Assembly: GCA_903844215.1 (NCBI GenBank)
Contig: CAIMSP010000097.1
Span: 1-33,175, forward strand
Direction of reading: 5' to 3'
Length of the DNA: 33,175 nucleotides
Source of the DNA: an uncultured beta proteobacterium
GTDB lineage: Bacteria; Pseudomonadota; Gammaproteobacteria; Burkholderiales; Burkholderiaceae_C
Shown here: in pieces, positions 21,088 to 29,683 of the stretch
Position numbering within the stretch: position 1 is the stretch's first letter
Layout of the letters: every line of letters starts with the position of its first letter
Translations under genes and position numbers: made by a program
The notes under the pieces: generated by a model
Told to the model about the DNA's origin: nothing
Seen by the model: the letters and a program-made list of their open reading frames with translations, nothing else
The model's database searches: none

Positions 21088-22167
21088 ATGATGACTCCGA
21101 CCCACACCCCACCCACCGAGCGCAAGTTCACACTGGCGAAACGGATTTATGGACCGCGCGTCGTCGGCATGTTGTTGTCGGCCGTCTGCGTGGGCGGCGC
21201 ACTGCTGGGCGTTCAGTCGTCGCCCTGGGTTTGGCTTGTGATGCTGTGCAACGGCATCGTCTGGCCGCACCTCGCCTACCGCTGGGCCAGCGCGCAGGCC
21301 GACCCGAATGCGGCGGAGGAACGGCATTGCCTGTTCGATTCAGCCATGGCCGGGTTCTGGTTCGCCACCATGCACTTTCAAGTTCTGCCCGGCCTGACCC
21401 TGCTGGCCATGCCGACCATGAATGCAGCGGGCGTGGGTGGGCGCGGGCTGCTGCTCAGGAGCCTGCTGGCCAGCGCTGCGGGCAGCGTCGTAGGCGGCTG
21501 GTTCTGGGGCTGGCAGTTCAACCCGAGCCCGAGCCTCACGGCGCAACTCCTGTGCGCGCCCCTGATGCTGCTGTACCCGATCCTGTTCGGCTCCAACATG
21601 TACCAAATGCTTCGGCATCTGGACCGCCAGCGCGAGGCCTTGCGCTACTTGAGCGAACGCGACGGCCTGACCGGCGTTTACAGCCGGCGCTTTTTCGAGC
21701 AGCGCATCACGCAGGAGTTCGACAGCTTTCAGCGCCACGGCAAGACGGTCGCGCTGGTGATGGTGGACATTGACGATCTCAAGCTGATCAACGATTCCCA
21801 TGGCCACACCGTGGGCGACGAACTGATTCGCCAAGTGGGCAAAGTGCTGCTCGAACAGGCCCGCCGGGCGGACGTGGTGGCGCGCTTTGGCGGCGACGAA
21901 TTTGTGCTGCTGCTGCCGTTCACGGGCAGCGACGAAGCGCTGGAATTTGTGCGGCGCGTGCAGGCCGCCTTCGCCCTCCTAGCCCACGACGACGCGCGCT
22001 TTGCGCGCAGCGGCATGAGCTTTGGCATTGCCCTGGCGCAGGCCGACATGGAACACCACGAACACTGGATCGCCAAGGCCGATGCCGCACTCTACCGCGT
22101 CAAGTCGCGCCAACGCGGGTCGGTGGAAGTGGCCCAGGCGCCATCCGCTGCGGTGGCGCTGGCTTAG
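21088..22167 (+). CDS. MASE2-GGDEF diguanylate cyclase
   Basis: This 359-residue inner-membrane enzyme makes cyclic di-GMP from GTP. Residues about 10-160 are a MASE2 membrane sensor (RIYGPRVVGMLL, then PHLAYRWA, MAGFWFATMHF) with several helices, as in AdrA/DgcC. GGDEF domain from about 195: DGLTGVYSRRFFEQ, VDIDDLKLINDSHGHTVGDE and the active site GGDEF at 268-272. The inhibitory site RxxD (Arg259 to Asp262) precedes the active site by five residues, so product inhibition is expected. The start could be either adjacent ATG (21088 or 21091); the TTG at 21079 is less likely. Monocistronic, convergent with the DUF2817 gene, whose stop lies six bases away. Confidence 0.94.
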   Translation: MMTPTHTPPTERKFTLAKRIYGPRVVGMLLSAVCVGGALLGVQSSPWVWLVMLCNGIVWPHLAYRWASAQADPNAAEERHCLFDSAMAGFWFATMHFQVLPGLTLLAMPTMNAAGVGGRGLLLRSLLASAAGSVVGGWFWGWQFNPSPSLTAQLLCAPLMLLYPILFGSNMYQMLRHLDRQREALRYLSERDGLTGVYSRRFFEQRITQEFDSFQRHGKTVALVMVDIDDLKLINDSHGHTVGDELIRQVGKVLLEQARRADVVARFGGDEFVLLLPFTGSDEALEFVRRVQAAFALLAHDDARFARSGMSFGIALAQADMEHHEHWIAKADAALYRVKSRQRGSVEVAQAPSAAVALA

Positions 22168-22172
22168 GCGCC

Positions 22173-23273
22173 TCAGGACGCAGCGCACAAACCCTGCACC
22201 GCCTGCGCCAGCGACGCGCGGGCCTGCTCGATGATCTGGGTTTTCCAGGCGTCGGTGTCGGTGTAGAAAACGTCCAGCAATTCCTGTTTGATGGCCTGCG
22301 CCTGTGACTGCGGTGCCTGCGGGTGCAGCGTGAGCCACTGCTCGGCGCGCAGCGCCGGGATCACGCGCTCCATCGGCACCGTGCCATATTCCAGCGCGAT
22401 GCCGGTGTACTCGGCCTGCGGGCATTCCTCGTAGATCGCGTTCCACATCAGACCGGTGAGCAGGGCCGAGCTGGAGGTGCCGTCGTAGATCGAGGTCACG
22501 GGCGTGGCGCCTGCGCTGCCCCACCAGGCGCGGGCGCGCGCCAGCGCCACCGGGTCGTCGCGGCAGGCACAGATGCGCTCGCCCAGGCCGCTCGGGCCCA
22601 GGCCCGTGTGCAGGTCGATCCAGGCGATGCGGCTGGCCTTGGAACCGTAGTCGCGCAGCACCTGGCGCAGTGTGAGGTTGCTCCAGGTCGGCTCGGTTCC
22701 GCCAAAGAACAGGCCCTGGGGAAACTCGTGCTGGCCCGAGGTCACTGCGGCCTGGAACGCCTTCATGCCGATGCGCTCGATCTGGGCGTCAATGGCGGCC
22801 TGATTTTCCGCGCTTGGCGGCCACACCTCGGGCAGCAGCAGCGCCTGCAATTCGGCGTAGGCGGGCTTGGCCGGCAGCGCTTGGCTGAAGTCCTGAAAGT
22901 TGCGGTTGATGTCCACGTTTTCGTGCGTCACGCGCCGGATGTGCGAGAAGCCGTAGGGGTTGAGCGCGTGGATGTAGAGCACGGCCACGCCCGCCGCAGC
23001 GGCCTGGGCGCGCCAGGCGGCGTCGCGCAAGGCGAACACCTGCACACCGCTGCCGCAAAAGCCCTCGGCGCCGTGGCAGGCGCTGCTCACGATGAGCAAG
23101 CGATCGGCATCTGCGGGCCCATCCAGCGCCAGGTCCATGGCCAGCGTTTCACCGTCGCGTCCGGCCAGCGGATGCAGATGCGACTGAATGCGCGCCCCCA
23201 CCGCCGTGGCCGCCTGCAGAAATTTGGCGCGGGCGCGGGCGTAGCTGGGGGAAAAGGAATCGGTGATGTTCAT
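22173..23273 (-). CDS. DUF2817 family M14-like metallopeptidase
   Basis: This 366-residue protein is of the DUF2817 branch of M14 carboxypeptidase-like enzymes. The likely zinc ligands are His67 and Glu70 in SACHGAEGF, and a later His in IDLHTGLGPSGLGE. The conserved VLYIHALNPYGFSHIRRVTHENVDINRN and LEYGTVP segments contain substrate and catalytic residues (the Glu in ALEYGT). Such proteins may act on peptides or amide-linked small molecules; the substrate is unknown. No signal peptide. Start at 23273 (MNITDSF); the frame is open to 23360. It is convergent with the diguanylate cyclase gene. Confidence 0.85.
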   Translation of the reverse strand: MNITDSFSPSYARARAKFLQAATAVGARIQSHLHPLAGRDGETLAMDLALDGPADADRLLIVSSACHGAEGFCGSGVQVFALRDAAWRAQAAAAGVAVLYIHALNPYGFSHIRRVTHENVDINRNFQDFSQALPAKPAYAELQALLLPEVWPPSAENQAAIDAQIERIGMKAFQAAVTSGQHEFPQGLFFGGTEPTWSNLTLRQVLRDYGSKASRIAWIDLHTGLGPSGLGERICACRDDPVALARARAWWGSAGATPVTSIYDGTSSSALLTGLMWNAIYEECPQAEYTGIALEYGTVPMERVIPALRAEQWLTLHPQAPQSQAQAIKQELLDVFYTDTDAWKTQIIEQARASLAQAVQGLCAAS

Positions 23274-23301
23274 AGGCTGAATGTGAAAAAACGAACGTTC
23301 A

Positions 23302-23379
23302 TGCTGCGGGCACGCCTTGCGCACCAGGCATGAAAGTGAGGTGGGTGAGCGCTCCACCATACACGAAGCGCCCGCAGCA
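23302..23379. repeat. 10-base inverted repeat in a structured intergenic region
   Basis: TGCTGCGGGC (23302-23311) and its exact complement (23370-23379) are 58 bases apart. Inside lies a smaller GGTGG/CCACC pair, and just left is the palindrome GAACGTTC. The region separates the regulator gene end from the DUF2817 start, both on the minus strand. It may be a terminator, a leader or an operator. No T tract is evident. Confidence 0.4.
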
Positions 23380-23398
23380 CGGTCTTGCGTGACCGGGC

Positions 23399-24220
23399 CT
23401 ACATCGCCTTGAACAGATGGGCGTACAGCCGGCTCACGGCCAGCCGCTCCGGGCGCGAGCGCAGGCTCAGGCTGAGCTTGCCGGCTTCGTCGCGCAGCAC
23501 CGCTTCGATCGCGCTGGCGCGCACCACCGTGCCACGGTGGATTTGCCAGAAGGCTTGGCCATCGAGTTGCGGCAGCAAGTCCTTCAGCGGTGTGCGGATC
23601 AGATACTCCTGGTCGGCCGTGAGCACGCGCAGGTATTTGTCGGCCGCTTCAAAGTACAGCACCTCGGCCAGCGGCACCATGCGTATCGTTGTTCCAGCGG
23701 CCGTGCTGCTGCTCGCCTGAAGCAACTGCAGCGGCGCGACGGCGCTGGCCGGGCCCGCCGCTCCCAACAAGCCGCGCAGTTGCGCCAGCGTCAATTCGAG
23801 CTGCGCCTGTGAAGCGCCACCGGCGCGTTGCGCCAAGGCCGCCTGCAGTTTGGCCACGGTCTTGGCCAGGCGTGCGGCTTGCACCGGTTTGAGCAAATAG
23901 TCCACGGCCTGGGCTTCAAACGCCTGCAGCGCGTACTGGTCGTAGGCCGTGGCAAACACCAGCGCCGGAAACGGCTTGGCGCTGGTGTCCCATTCGTCGG
24001 CCAACGCGGCCGCCGCGTCCAGGCCGCTCAGGCCCGGCATGCGGATGTCAAAGAACAGCACGTCCGGCGCCAGGCGCAAGGCGTGGGCCACGGCCGAGGC
24101 GCCGTCGCCCACCACGGCCAGCACGCGCAGTTCGGGCCAGGCCTGCGCCAACTCGGCCAGCAGCGCCTGCGCCAGCAAGGGCTCGTCTTCGGCGATCAGC
24201 GCGGTGGCTGCGGCATTCAT
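23399..24220 (-). CDS. LytTR-type response regulator (AlgR/LytR-like)
   Basis: This 273-residue cytoplasmic regulator has a receiver domain at about residues 7-120. The acidic pocket is Glu11-Asp12, the phospho-acceptor is Asp58 (DVLFFDIRMPGLSG) and Lys is in DYLLKPVQ. A linker with a helix follows, then a LytTR DNA-binding domain (about 170-270: VLYFEAADKYLRVLTADQEYLIRTPLKDLLPQL, FWQIHRGTVVR, SRLYAHLF). It is translated together with the kinase gene, whose TGA overlaps its ATG by four bases. Targets are unknown. Confidence 0.95.
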   Translation of the reverse strand: MNAAATALIAEDEPLLAQALLAELAQAWPELRVLAVVGDGASAVAHALRLAPDVLFFDIRMPGLSGLDAAAALADEWDTSAKPFPALVFATAYDQYALQAFEAQAVDYLLKPVQAARLAKTVAKLQAALAQRAGGASQAQLELTLAQLRGLLGAAGPASAVAPLQLLQASSSTAAGTTIRMVPLAEVLYFEAADKYLRVLTADQEYLIRTPLKDLLPQLDGQAFWQIHRGTVVRASAIEAVLRDEAGKLSLSLRSRPERLAVSRLYAHLFKAM

Positions 24221-25269
24221 GGTTTCAAGGGCAGGGTGATGCGCGCCAGGCTTCCGGCGGGCTCGTCGGCGAGCAGCTCCAGCGTCGCCGCGCCGCCATA
24301 GGCCGTGGCCAGGCGTTCGCGCACCTGGGTCAGGCCAAAGCCCGTTTCCTGTATCGGGCCATCGCCCAGGCCGACGCCGCTGTCGCTCACCACCAGCACC
24401 AAGCTATCGCCCGTGCGCTGCGCCTGCACCCGGATGCTGCCGCCGGCGACGCTGGGCTCCAGGCCATGTTTGATGCTGTTCTCCACCAGCGGCTGCAGCA
24501 GCAGCGGCGGCACGGCCAGCGCGCCGAGTTCGTCGGGCAGCTCCAGCGTGAAGCGCAGGCGCGGCCCCATGCGCACGGTCATCAGTTCCAGGTAATCGTG
24601 CAAGCGCTCGAACTCGGCGCTCAAGGGATGGCTGGTGGCGCGCGAGGCGCTGAGCGTGGCGCGCAGGTAGGCGATGAGCCGGTCCAGCATCTGCGTGGCG
24701 CGCGCCGGATCGGCGTTGATCAGCATGCGCAGATTCGCCAGCGTGTTGAACAACATGTGCGGCTCCAGTTGCGACTGCAGCAGCTTGAGCTGGGCCTCGG
24801 CCGCGTGGCCCTGGATCAGCGCCAGTTCGGACTGGTAGTAGGCGCTCTTGCCGCGCACGTAGTAGTGGTAGGAGATGACGCCGCCGATGGCAAAGGACAT
24901 CAGGAACACCAGTGCCGCCGACTGTCCGTTGGCAAACATGCGCACCCAGCTTTGCTGGTGCGCGTAGGCGTCGCCGATCAGCGTTCCCAGCACGCTGCCC
25001 ACGACGATGCCAAAGGCCACCAGTGCCAGCCCCTTCCAGCCACGCGGCCAGCCAATGGGCGAATCCCGGTCCACAAAAAAGCGGCCGTTGTCGATGATGA
25101 GCCAGATCGACAAGCCGATGGCCTGCGAATACACCCACTGCACGTCGAAATGAGCGTGCGGCGAACTGGCCCACAGCACCACCGCGATGAGCGTGTTGAT
25201 GCCCAGGTTTTGCACGCCATGGTGCGCCAGGACGCGCCAGGAGAAGCGAGAGGCTTGGGTCAGATTCAA
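24217..25269 (-). CDS. sensor histidine kinase, LytS/AlgZ type
   Basis: This 350-residue inner-membrane kinase has about four N-terminal membrane segments (residues 20-135). The His_kinase core contains the phospho-acceptor His171 in SQLEPHMLFNTLANLRML. The ATPase domain follows (LLLQPLVENSIKHGLEPS as N-box, SDSGVGLG as G1 box, GFGLTQVRERL as G2). It phosphorylates the LytTR regulator encoded directly downstream with a four-base overlap. With few periplasmic residues it probably senses the membrane itself or a small ligand. Confidence 0.95.
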   Translation of the reverse strand: MNLTQASRFSWRVLAHHGVQNLGINTLIAVVLWASSPHAHFDVQWVYSQAIGLSIWLIIDNGRFFVDRDSPIGWPRGWKGLALVAFGIVVGSVLGTLIGDAYAHQQSWVRMFANGQSAALVFLMSFAIGGVISYHYYVRGKSAYYQSELALIQGHAAEAQLKLLQSQLEPHMLFNTLANLRMLINADPARATQMLDRLIAYLRATLSASRATSHPLSAEFERLHDYLELMTVRMGPRLRFTLELPDELGALAVPPLLLQPLVENSIKHGLEPSVAGGSIRVQAQRTGDSLVLVVSDSGVGLGDGPIQETGFGLTQVRERLATAYGGAATLELLADEPAGSLARITLPLKP

Positions 25270-25406
25270 GGAGAACAGTCCGGTTGGGAAGATGGGGCCT
25301 TTGGGCAGATCAGGGCATCAAGTGTCGCTGAAAAAAGGCCGCCGCACGGCCCCACGGCGTCCAAGCCTGCGCGGGCGGCGTTGCAACGCGGCCCGACCCG
25401 CATGAC

Positions 25407-25928
25407 TCAGGCGGCAAAGGGCGATGCACTGGCGCTCTGCGGCCGCAGCGCCAACTTCCACAGGCGCGCCGCACGCGCCACAAAGACGCCGCTGAAGGCG
25501 CCGTAGAGTGCGCTGAAGGAGGCGGCGAACGCCGGGTCGTGCGCCAGCGTGGGCTGCATCGCGGTGGCGACGCCGACAAAATATTTGATCAAAAAGAGGC
25601 CCAGGATCAGTGCCATTGGAACCCAGCTTCCAGGCAAGCTGAAGCGGCGGGCAGCGGCGTCGTAGCGGGTGCCGGGCGCCGGTGCGCGGCGCGCCAACAG
25701 CGCCAGCGTCAGCGCCGCCGCCGCCAGCCAGACCAGCAGCCACTGCGGGTCGGCGCCAAACACGCTCAGCGTGCCCGAGAGCGACAGGCCGACCATGACC
25801 AGCGGCAGGATCGTGATGCGTTTGAGCGAAGCGGTGCGCTTGACCGCCTGACTCAGGCCCAGCCCGAGCAAGGCGAGCAACAGCACCCAGACCCAGCGCG
25901 GCGTGTTGGAGAGAATTTGATTCAGCAT
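25407..25928 (-). CDS. small inner-membrane protein, DUF6622-like
   Basis: This 173-residue protein has about five hydrophobic segments (VWVLLLALLGLGLSQAV, ITILPLVMVGLSLSG, LLVWLAAAALTLALLA, WVPMALILGLFLIKYFVGVA, FSALYGAFSGVFVA). It begins MLNQILSNTPRWVW, a start seen in DUF6622 family proteins by my recollection. No catalytic motif. It is separated from the kinase gene by 137 bases, in which I see nothing, and is divergent from the zinc-ribbon/SPOR gene. Function unknown. Confidence 0.7.
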   Translation of the reverse strand: MLNQILSNTPRWVWVLLLALLGLGLSQAVKRTASLKRITILPLVMVGLSLSGTLSVFGADPQWLLVWLAAAALTLALLARRAPAPGTRYDAAARRFSLPGSWVPMALILGLFLIKYFVGVATAMQPTLAHDPAFAASFSALYGAFSGVFVARAARLWKLALRPQSASASPFAA

Positions 25929-26106
25929 GCTGACTTCCTTTGGCGTTCAGTGATGGGCGCACTGTGCCGCAGCGGCGCGGCGGCCGCCAGCGCCAGGCGA
26001 CGAGACCGCTCGGCGGCGGCGCCAAACGACCGGGATGCAGCGCCAGTGGCGCATGCGCCTCGGGTAACATGCGCCACGGCAAGACCGGACGACAGGAGAT
26101 TCGCGC

Positions 26107-27192
26107 ATGCGCTGCCCTCAGTGTGGAAACGACAACATGGAACCGGCAAGCTCGTGCCAGGTTTGCCGTGCCGCGCTTGCCACCAACCCGGACTCTCCTC
26201 TGAGCCCCGAGCCCGGCGGCGCCGCCGACCAGCCACTGACCGCGATGCTCTACCAAGCATTGATCGGCCCGGTGCACACCGACTATTACCTGCAACACTT
26301 CGCCCGCTTTGACGCTGCGGGCAAGACCGCCCTCACCTGGCACTGGCCGGCCTTGTTTGCCACGCTGGGCTGGTTCGCGTTTCGCCGCATGTGGGCCGAG
26401 GCGCTGGCCTTTGCCGGGCTCGCACTGGCGGCCGGCCTGGCGCTGTTCGGCCTGCTGCCGCTGATCTACGGGGGCTCGCCGGTCTTGCTCTGGTCGGCGC
26501 TGGCGCTGTACCTGCTGGCGCTGGCGCTGCTGCCCGCGCTCTGGGCGAATGCCCTGTATTACCGGCACTGCAATCGGCGCGTGACGCTGGCGCTGCTGCA
26601 GGCGAGCGACATCCGCGAGACCTGCGCGCAACTCTCGATCCATTCCAGCCGCTGGCGGCGCACCGGGCTGGGGCTGGCCGTGGGCGGCGCGGTCTGGCTG
26701 CTGAACGGGGCCATCGTGGCGTGGCTGGTGAGCGCCAGCGGCGTGCTGGCAAGCAGCGCCCGCCCACCCGCAGCCGTTCAGGCGCGGCAAGGCCCGGTGC
26801 GCGCCGCCAGCGCCGTCGCGGCCCCGGCCACGCCCGCGAGCGCGGCGGCTGCGCCAGCGACCACGCCAGCGGCGAGTGCGCCGCGGATGAGCGCCTCCGC
26901 TCCCGCTCCTGCAGTCAGTGTGCCCAAGGCGGCCGCAGTGGCCGCCGTGAGCCCCAGCAAGACCGGCAAATTCATCGTCGCGGTGGGCCAATTCGCGCAG
27001 GAGAAGAATGCCAGTCGGGCCTACGACAAGCTGGAGGCGGCCGGACTGCCGGTGCACAGCAGCACGCTGCAGAGCGCCTCCGGCGTGCTGCTGCTGATCC
27101 GCGTCGGCCCCTACCAGAGCCTGGCGGACGCTCGGTTCGCGGCGCGGCAGATCCAGGCGCTCGAACTCCCCGCCGTGGTGCTCAAGCGCTAG
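26107..27192 (+). CDS. zinc-ribbon, membrane-anchored SPOR-domain protein
   Basis: This 361-residue protein has three parts. Residues 1-22 form a zinc ribbon (CPQCGNDN and SCQVC, two CxxC pairs). Residues about 45-220 hold a DUF2628-like block with several membrane segments (HWPALFATLGWFAFRRMWAEALAFAGLALAAGLALFG, then LALYLLALALLPALWANALYYRHC). After an Ala/Pro-rich linker (about 220-285) comes a C-terminal SPOR domain (FIVAVGQFAQEKNASRAYDKLEAAGLPV, then LLIRVGPYQSLADARFAARQI), which usually binds denuded peptidoglycan at the division septum. The topology would need the ribbon in the cytoplasm and SPOR in the periplasm. Possible role at the septum; not proven. Confidence 0.85.
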   Translation: MRCPQCGNDNMEPASSCQVCRAALATNPDSPLSPEPGGAADQPLTAMLYQALIGPVHTDYYLQHFARFDAAGKTALTWHWPALFATLGWFAFRRMWAEALAFAGLALAAGLALFGLLPLIYGGSPVLLWSALALYLLALALLPALWANALYYRHCNRRVTLALLQASDIRETCAQLSIHSSRWRRTGLGLAVGGAVWLLNGAIVAWLVSASGVLASSARPPAAVQARQGPVRAASAVAAPATPASAAAAPATTPAASAPRMSASAPAPAVSVPKAAAVAAVSPSKTGKFIVAVGQFAQEKNASRAYDKLEAAGLPVHSSTLQSASGVLLLIRVGPYQSLADARFAARQIQALELPAVVLKR

Positions 27193-27207
27193 CAGCCTGT
27201 CGCTCGC

Positions 27208-27213
27208 TACAAT
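27208..27213 (+). promoter_or_regulatory. possible -10 box for serC-serA
   Basis: TACAAT lies 90 bases before the serC ATG in a 110-base gap. A -35 hexamer at 17 bases upstream is poor. If real, the leader would be about 80 bases. Weak call. Confidence 0.3.
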
Positions 27214-27302
27214 TGTTTTGCGTTCTCCCCCTTGCGCGTCGGTAGGGCAGGCACGATGCAGCAACGGTTCATTCTCCCTAAATCACGTTGACGGACACCC
27301 TT

Positions 27303-28418
27303 ATGCAACCCACGGTCAAACCCCAGAACCCCAATTTTTCCTCCGGCCCCTGCAGCAAGCGCCCGGGCTACGACGTTGCCGCCCTGCAGCTCGACACGCT
27401 GGGCCGCTCGCACCGCTCGGCACTGGGCAAGAAGGCGCTGGGCCTGTGCTGCTCCGAGACGGCGCGCATCCTGGGCCTGCCCGAGGGCTACCGCGTGGCC
27501 GTGGTCGCAGGCTCCGACACCGGTGCGGTGGAGATGGCGCTGTGGTCGCTCCTGGGGCCGCGCGGCGTGGACGTGCTGGCATGGGAATCGTTCGGTTCCG
27601 GCTGGGTCACCGACATCGTCAAGCAACTCAAGCTGCCCAACGTGCGCAAGATGGAAGCGGCCTACGGCGAGATCTGCGATTTCAGCCAAGTCAACTTCGA
27701 GCACGACGTGGTCTTCACCTGGAACGGCACGACCTCGGGCGTGAAGGTCCCGAATGGCGACTGGATTCCCGCCGAGCGCGCCGGCCTGACCATTTGCGAC
27801 GCCACCTCGGCCGTGTTCGCGATGGAACTGCCCTGGGACAAGCTCGACGTCATCACCTACTCCTGGCAAAAAGTGCTGGGTGGCGAAGGCGCGCACGGCA
27901 TGCTGATCCTGAGCCCGCGCGCGGTTCAAAGGCTGGAGAGCTACACGCCGGCCTGGCCCATGCCCAAACTGTTTCGCATGACCTCGGGCGGCAAGCTCAC
28001 CGAAGGCCTGTTCAAGGGCGAGACCATCAACACGCCGTCCATGCTGTGCGTGTCGGACTACCTGGACGCGCTCAAATGGGTGGACGACATCGGCGGCGTG
28101 CAGGCCACCATGGCGCGCAGCGAGGCCAATCTGAAGGTGCTTGCCGACTTCGTCGCCGACACCGACTGGATTGATCTTTTGGCCAAAGACCCGGCCACGC
28201 GCTCCAACACCAGCGTGTGCCTGACCCTGAAGCTCGCCGACGAGCAGGTCAAGAAGATGGCCAAGCTGCTCGAGTCCGAAGGGGTGGCCTACGACATCGG
28301 CGCCTACAAGGACGCGCCGGCCGGCCTGCGCATCTGGTGCGGCGCCACGATTGAGTCTGCCGACCTGCGGGCGCTGCTGCCCTGGCTGAGCTGGGCTTAC
28401 GGCCAAGTCCAGGCCTGA
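27303..28418 (+). CDS. serC: phosphoserine transaminase
   Basis: This 371-residue PLP enzyme converts 3-phosphohydroxypyruvate and glutamate to phosphoserine and 2-oxoglutarate in serine synthesis. [20 protein letters not shown] at the start and the PLP lysine in [13 protein letters not shown] are clear. The pattern [24 protein letters not shown] and [15 protein letters not shown] fits the alternative SerC group (the 'Methanosarcina-type' family), not the E. coli type. The ATG at 27303 fits the family start; a TTG at 27288 is in frame. It forms an operon with serA, whose upstream ATG overlaps its stop. Confidence 0.93.
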   Translation: MQPTVKPQNPNFSSGPCSKRPGYDVAALQLDTLGRSHRSALGKKALGLCCSETARILGLPEGYRVAVVAGSDTGAVEMALWSLLGPRGVDVLAWESFGSGWVTDIVKQLKLPNVRKMEAAYGEICDFSQVNFEHDVVFTWNGTTSGVKVPNGDWIPAERAGLTICDATSAVFAMELPWDKLDVITYSWQKVLGGEGAHGMLILSPRAVQRLESYTPAWPMPKLFRMTSGGKLTEGLFKGETINTPSMLCVSDYLDALKWVDDIGGVQATMARSEANLKVLADFVADTDWIDLLAKDPATRSNTSVCLTLKLADEQVKKMAKLLESEGVAYDIGAYKDAPAGLRIWCGATIESADLRALLPWLSWAYGQVQA

Positions 28419-28444
28419 TGCGCCACCACGCCGAGCACCAAGCC

Positions 28445-29617
28445 ATGTTCAAGGTTCGCACCTACAACCAGATTTCGGTCAAGGGACTGGAACAGTTTCC
28501 CCGCCAGCGCTACGAGGTCGGCAGCGACATCGGTCACCCCGATGCCTATTTGCTGCGCAGCCACAAGCTGCATGACCTGGCCGCTGCGCCCTCGCTGCTG
28601 GCCGTGGCCCGGGCCGGGGCCGGTGTGAACAATCTGCCGGTGGCCGACTACAGCCGACAAGGCATCGTGGTGTTCAACACGCCGGGCGCGAATGCGAATG
28701 CGGTCAAGGAACTGGTGCTGGCGGGCATGCTGCTGGCCACGCGCGGCATTCTTCCCGGATTGGCCTATGTGCAGACCCTCACCCACCTGAGCGATGCGGC
28801 CGAGATGTCGGCGCTGCTGGAGAAGGAAAAAGCGCGCTTTGCCGGGGGCGAACTCAAGGGCAAGACGCTGGGCATCGTCGGCCTGGGCGCCATCGGCTCC
28901 ATGGTCGCCGACATGGCGCTGGCCCTGGGCATGAAAGTGCTCGGCTTCGATCCGGCACTGTCCATCGACGCCGCCTGGCGTTTGTCCAATGCCGTCACGC
29001 GCATGGAAAATCTGCCCGCGCTGCTGGCGCGCTCCGACTACATCAGCCTGCACGTTCCGGCCATGGACGCGACGCGCCACATGATCAACGAAGACGCGCT
29101 GGGTGCGGTGAAGCAGGGCGCGATCCTGTTGAACTTCGCGCGCGAAAGCATCGTCGATGCGGCGGCCGTGCTGCGCGCCCTGGACCAGGGCCGGCTGGGC
29201 CGCTACGTCTGCGACTTCCCCGAACCCGCGATGCTCGGACGCGCCGACATCATCGCCATGCCGCACATCGGCGCCAGCACCGAGGAGTCGGAAGAGAACT
29301 GCGCCGTGATGGCGGCGAATCAGCTCATCGACTACCTGGAAAACGGCAACATCGCGAACTCGGTGAACTTCCCCGCCGTGAGCATGGTGCGCGTTCCCGG
29401 CACCTCACGCATCACCTTCTCCAACGACAACGTCTCGGGCGTGCTGGGCAACGTGCTGTCCATCCTGGCCGAGCACCAGGTGAACGTGATCGACATGATG
29501 AACAAGAGCCGCGCCGAGCTGGCCTACAACATCATCGACGTTCAAGACGTGCCGCCTGCGGCCGTGCTGAGCGCGATCCAGGCCGCAGCGCATGTGATTC
29601 GCGCCCGCGTCGCCTGA
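28445..29617 (+). CDS. serA: phosphoglycerate dehydrogenase with ACT domain
   Basis: This 390-residue enzyme oxidises 3-phosphoglycerate to 3-phosphohydroxypyruvate, the first step of serine synthesis. Evidence: RAGAGVNNLPVADYSRQGIVVFNTPGANANAVKELVL, the NAD site LGIVGLGAIGSMVADMA, catalytic Arg in NFARESIVD, Glu in FPEPAM and His in MPHIGAS. A C-terminal ACT domain (about 315-390, ITFSNDNVSGVLGNVLSILAEHQVNVIDM) probably mediates serine feedback. It lacks the intervening domain of the longest SerA forms. The ATG at 28418 overlaps the serC stop and would add nine residues; I prefer 28445 (MFKVRTYN) because homologues start there as I recall, with moderate certainty. Confidence 0.92.
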   Translation: MFKVRTYNQISVKGLEQFPRQRYEVGSDIGHPDAYLLRSHKLHDLAAAPSLLAVARAGAGVNNLPVADYSRQGIVVFNTPGANANAVKELVLAGMLLATRGILPGLAYVQTLTHLSDAAEMSALLEKEKARFAGGELKGKTLGIVGLGAIGSMVADMALALGMKVLGFDPALSIDAAWRLSNAVTRMENLPALLARSDYISLHVPAMDATRHMINEDALGAVKQGAILLNFARESIVDAAAVLRALDQGRLGRYVCDFPEPAMLGRADIIAMPHIGASTEESEENCAVMAANQLIDYLENGNIANSVNFPAVSMVRVPGTSRITFSNDNVSGVLGNVLSILAEHQVNVIDMMNKSRAELAYNIIDVQDVPPAAVLSAIQAAAHVIRARVA

Positions 29618-29638
29618 AACCCCGCCTGCTCTTTCATT

Positions 29639-29670
29639 GCGGGCGACACCCGCTGCCAACTTCTTTTTTC
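29639..29670 (+). terminator. possible terminator after serA
   Basis: A five-base-pair stem GCGGG/CCCGC (29639-29653) is followed by a pyrimidine tract with six T in a row near 29664-29669. The stem is short, so the call is weak. Confidence 0.35.
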
Positions 29671-29683
29671 TTCTGGGGATTCT

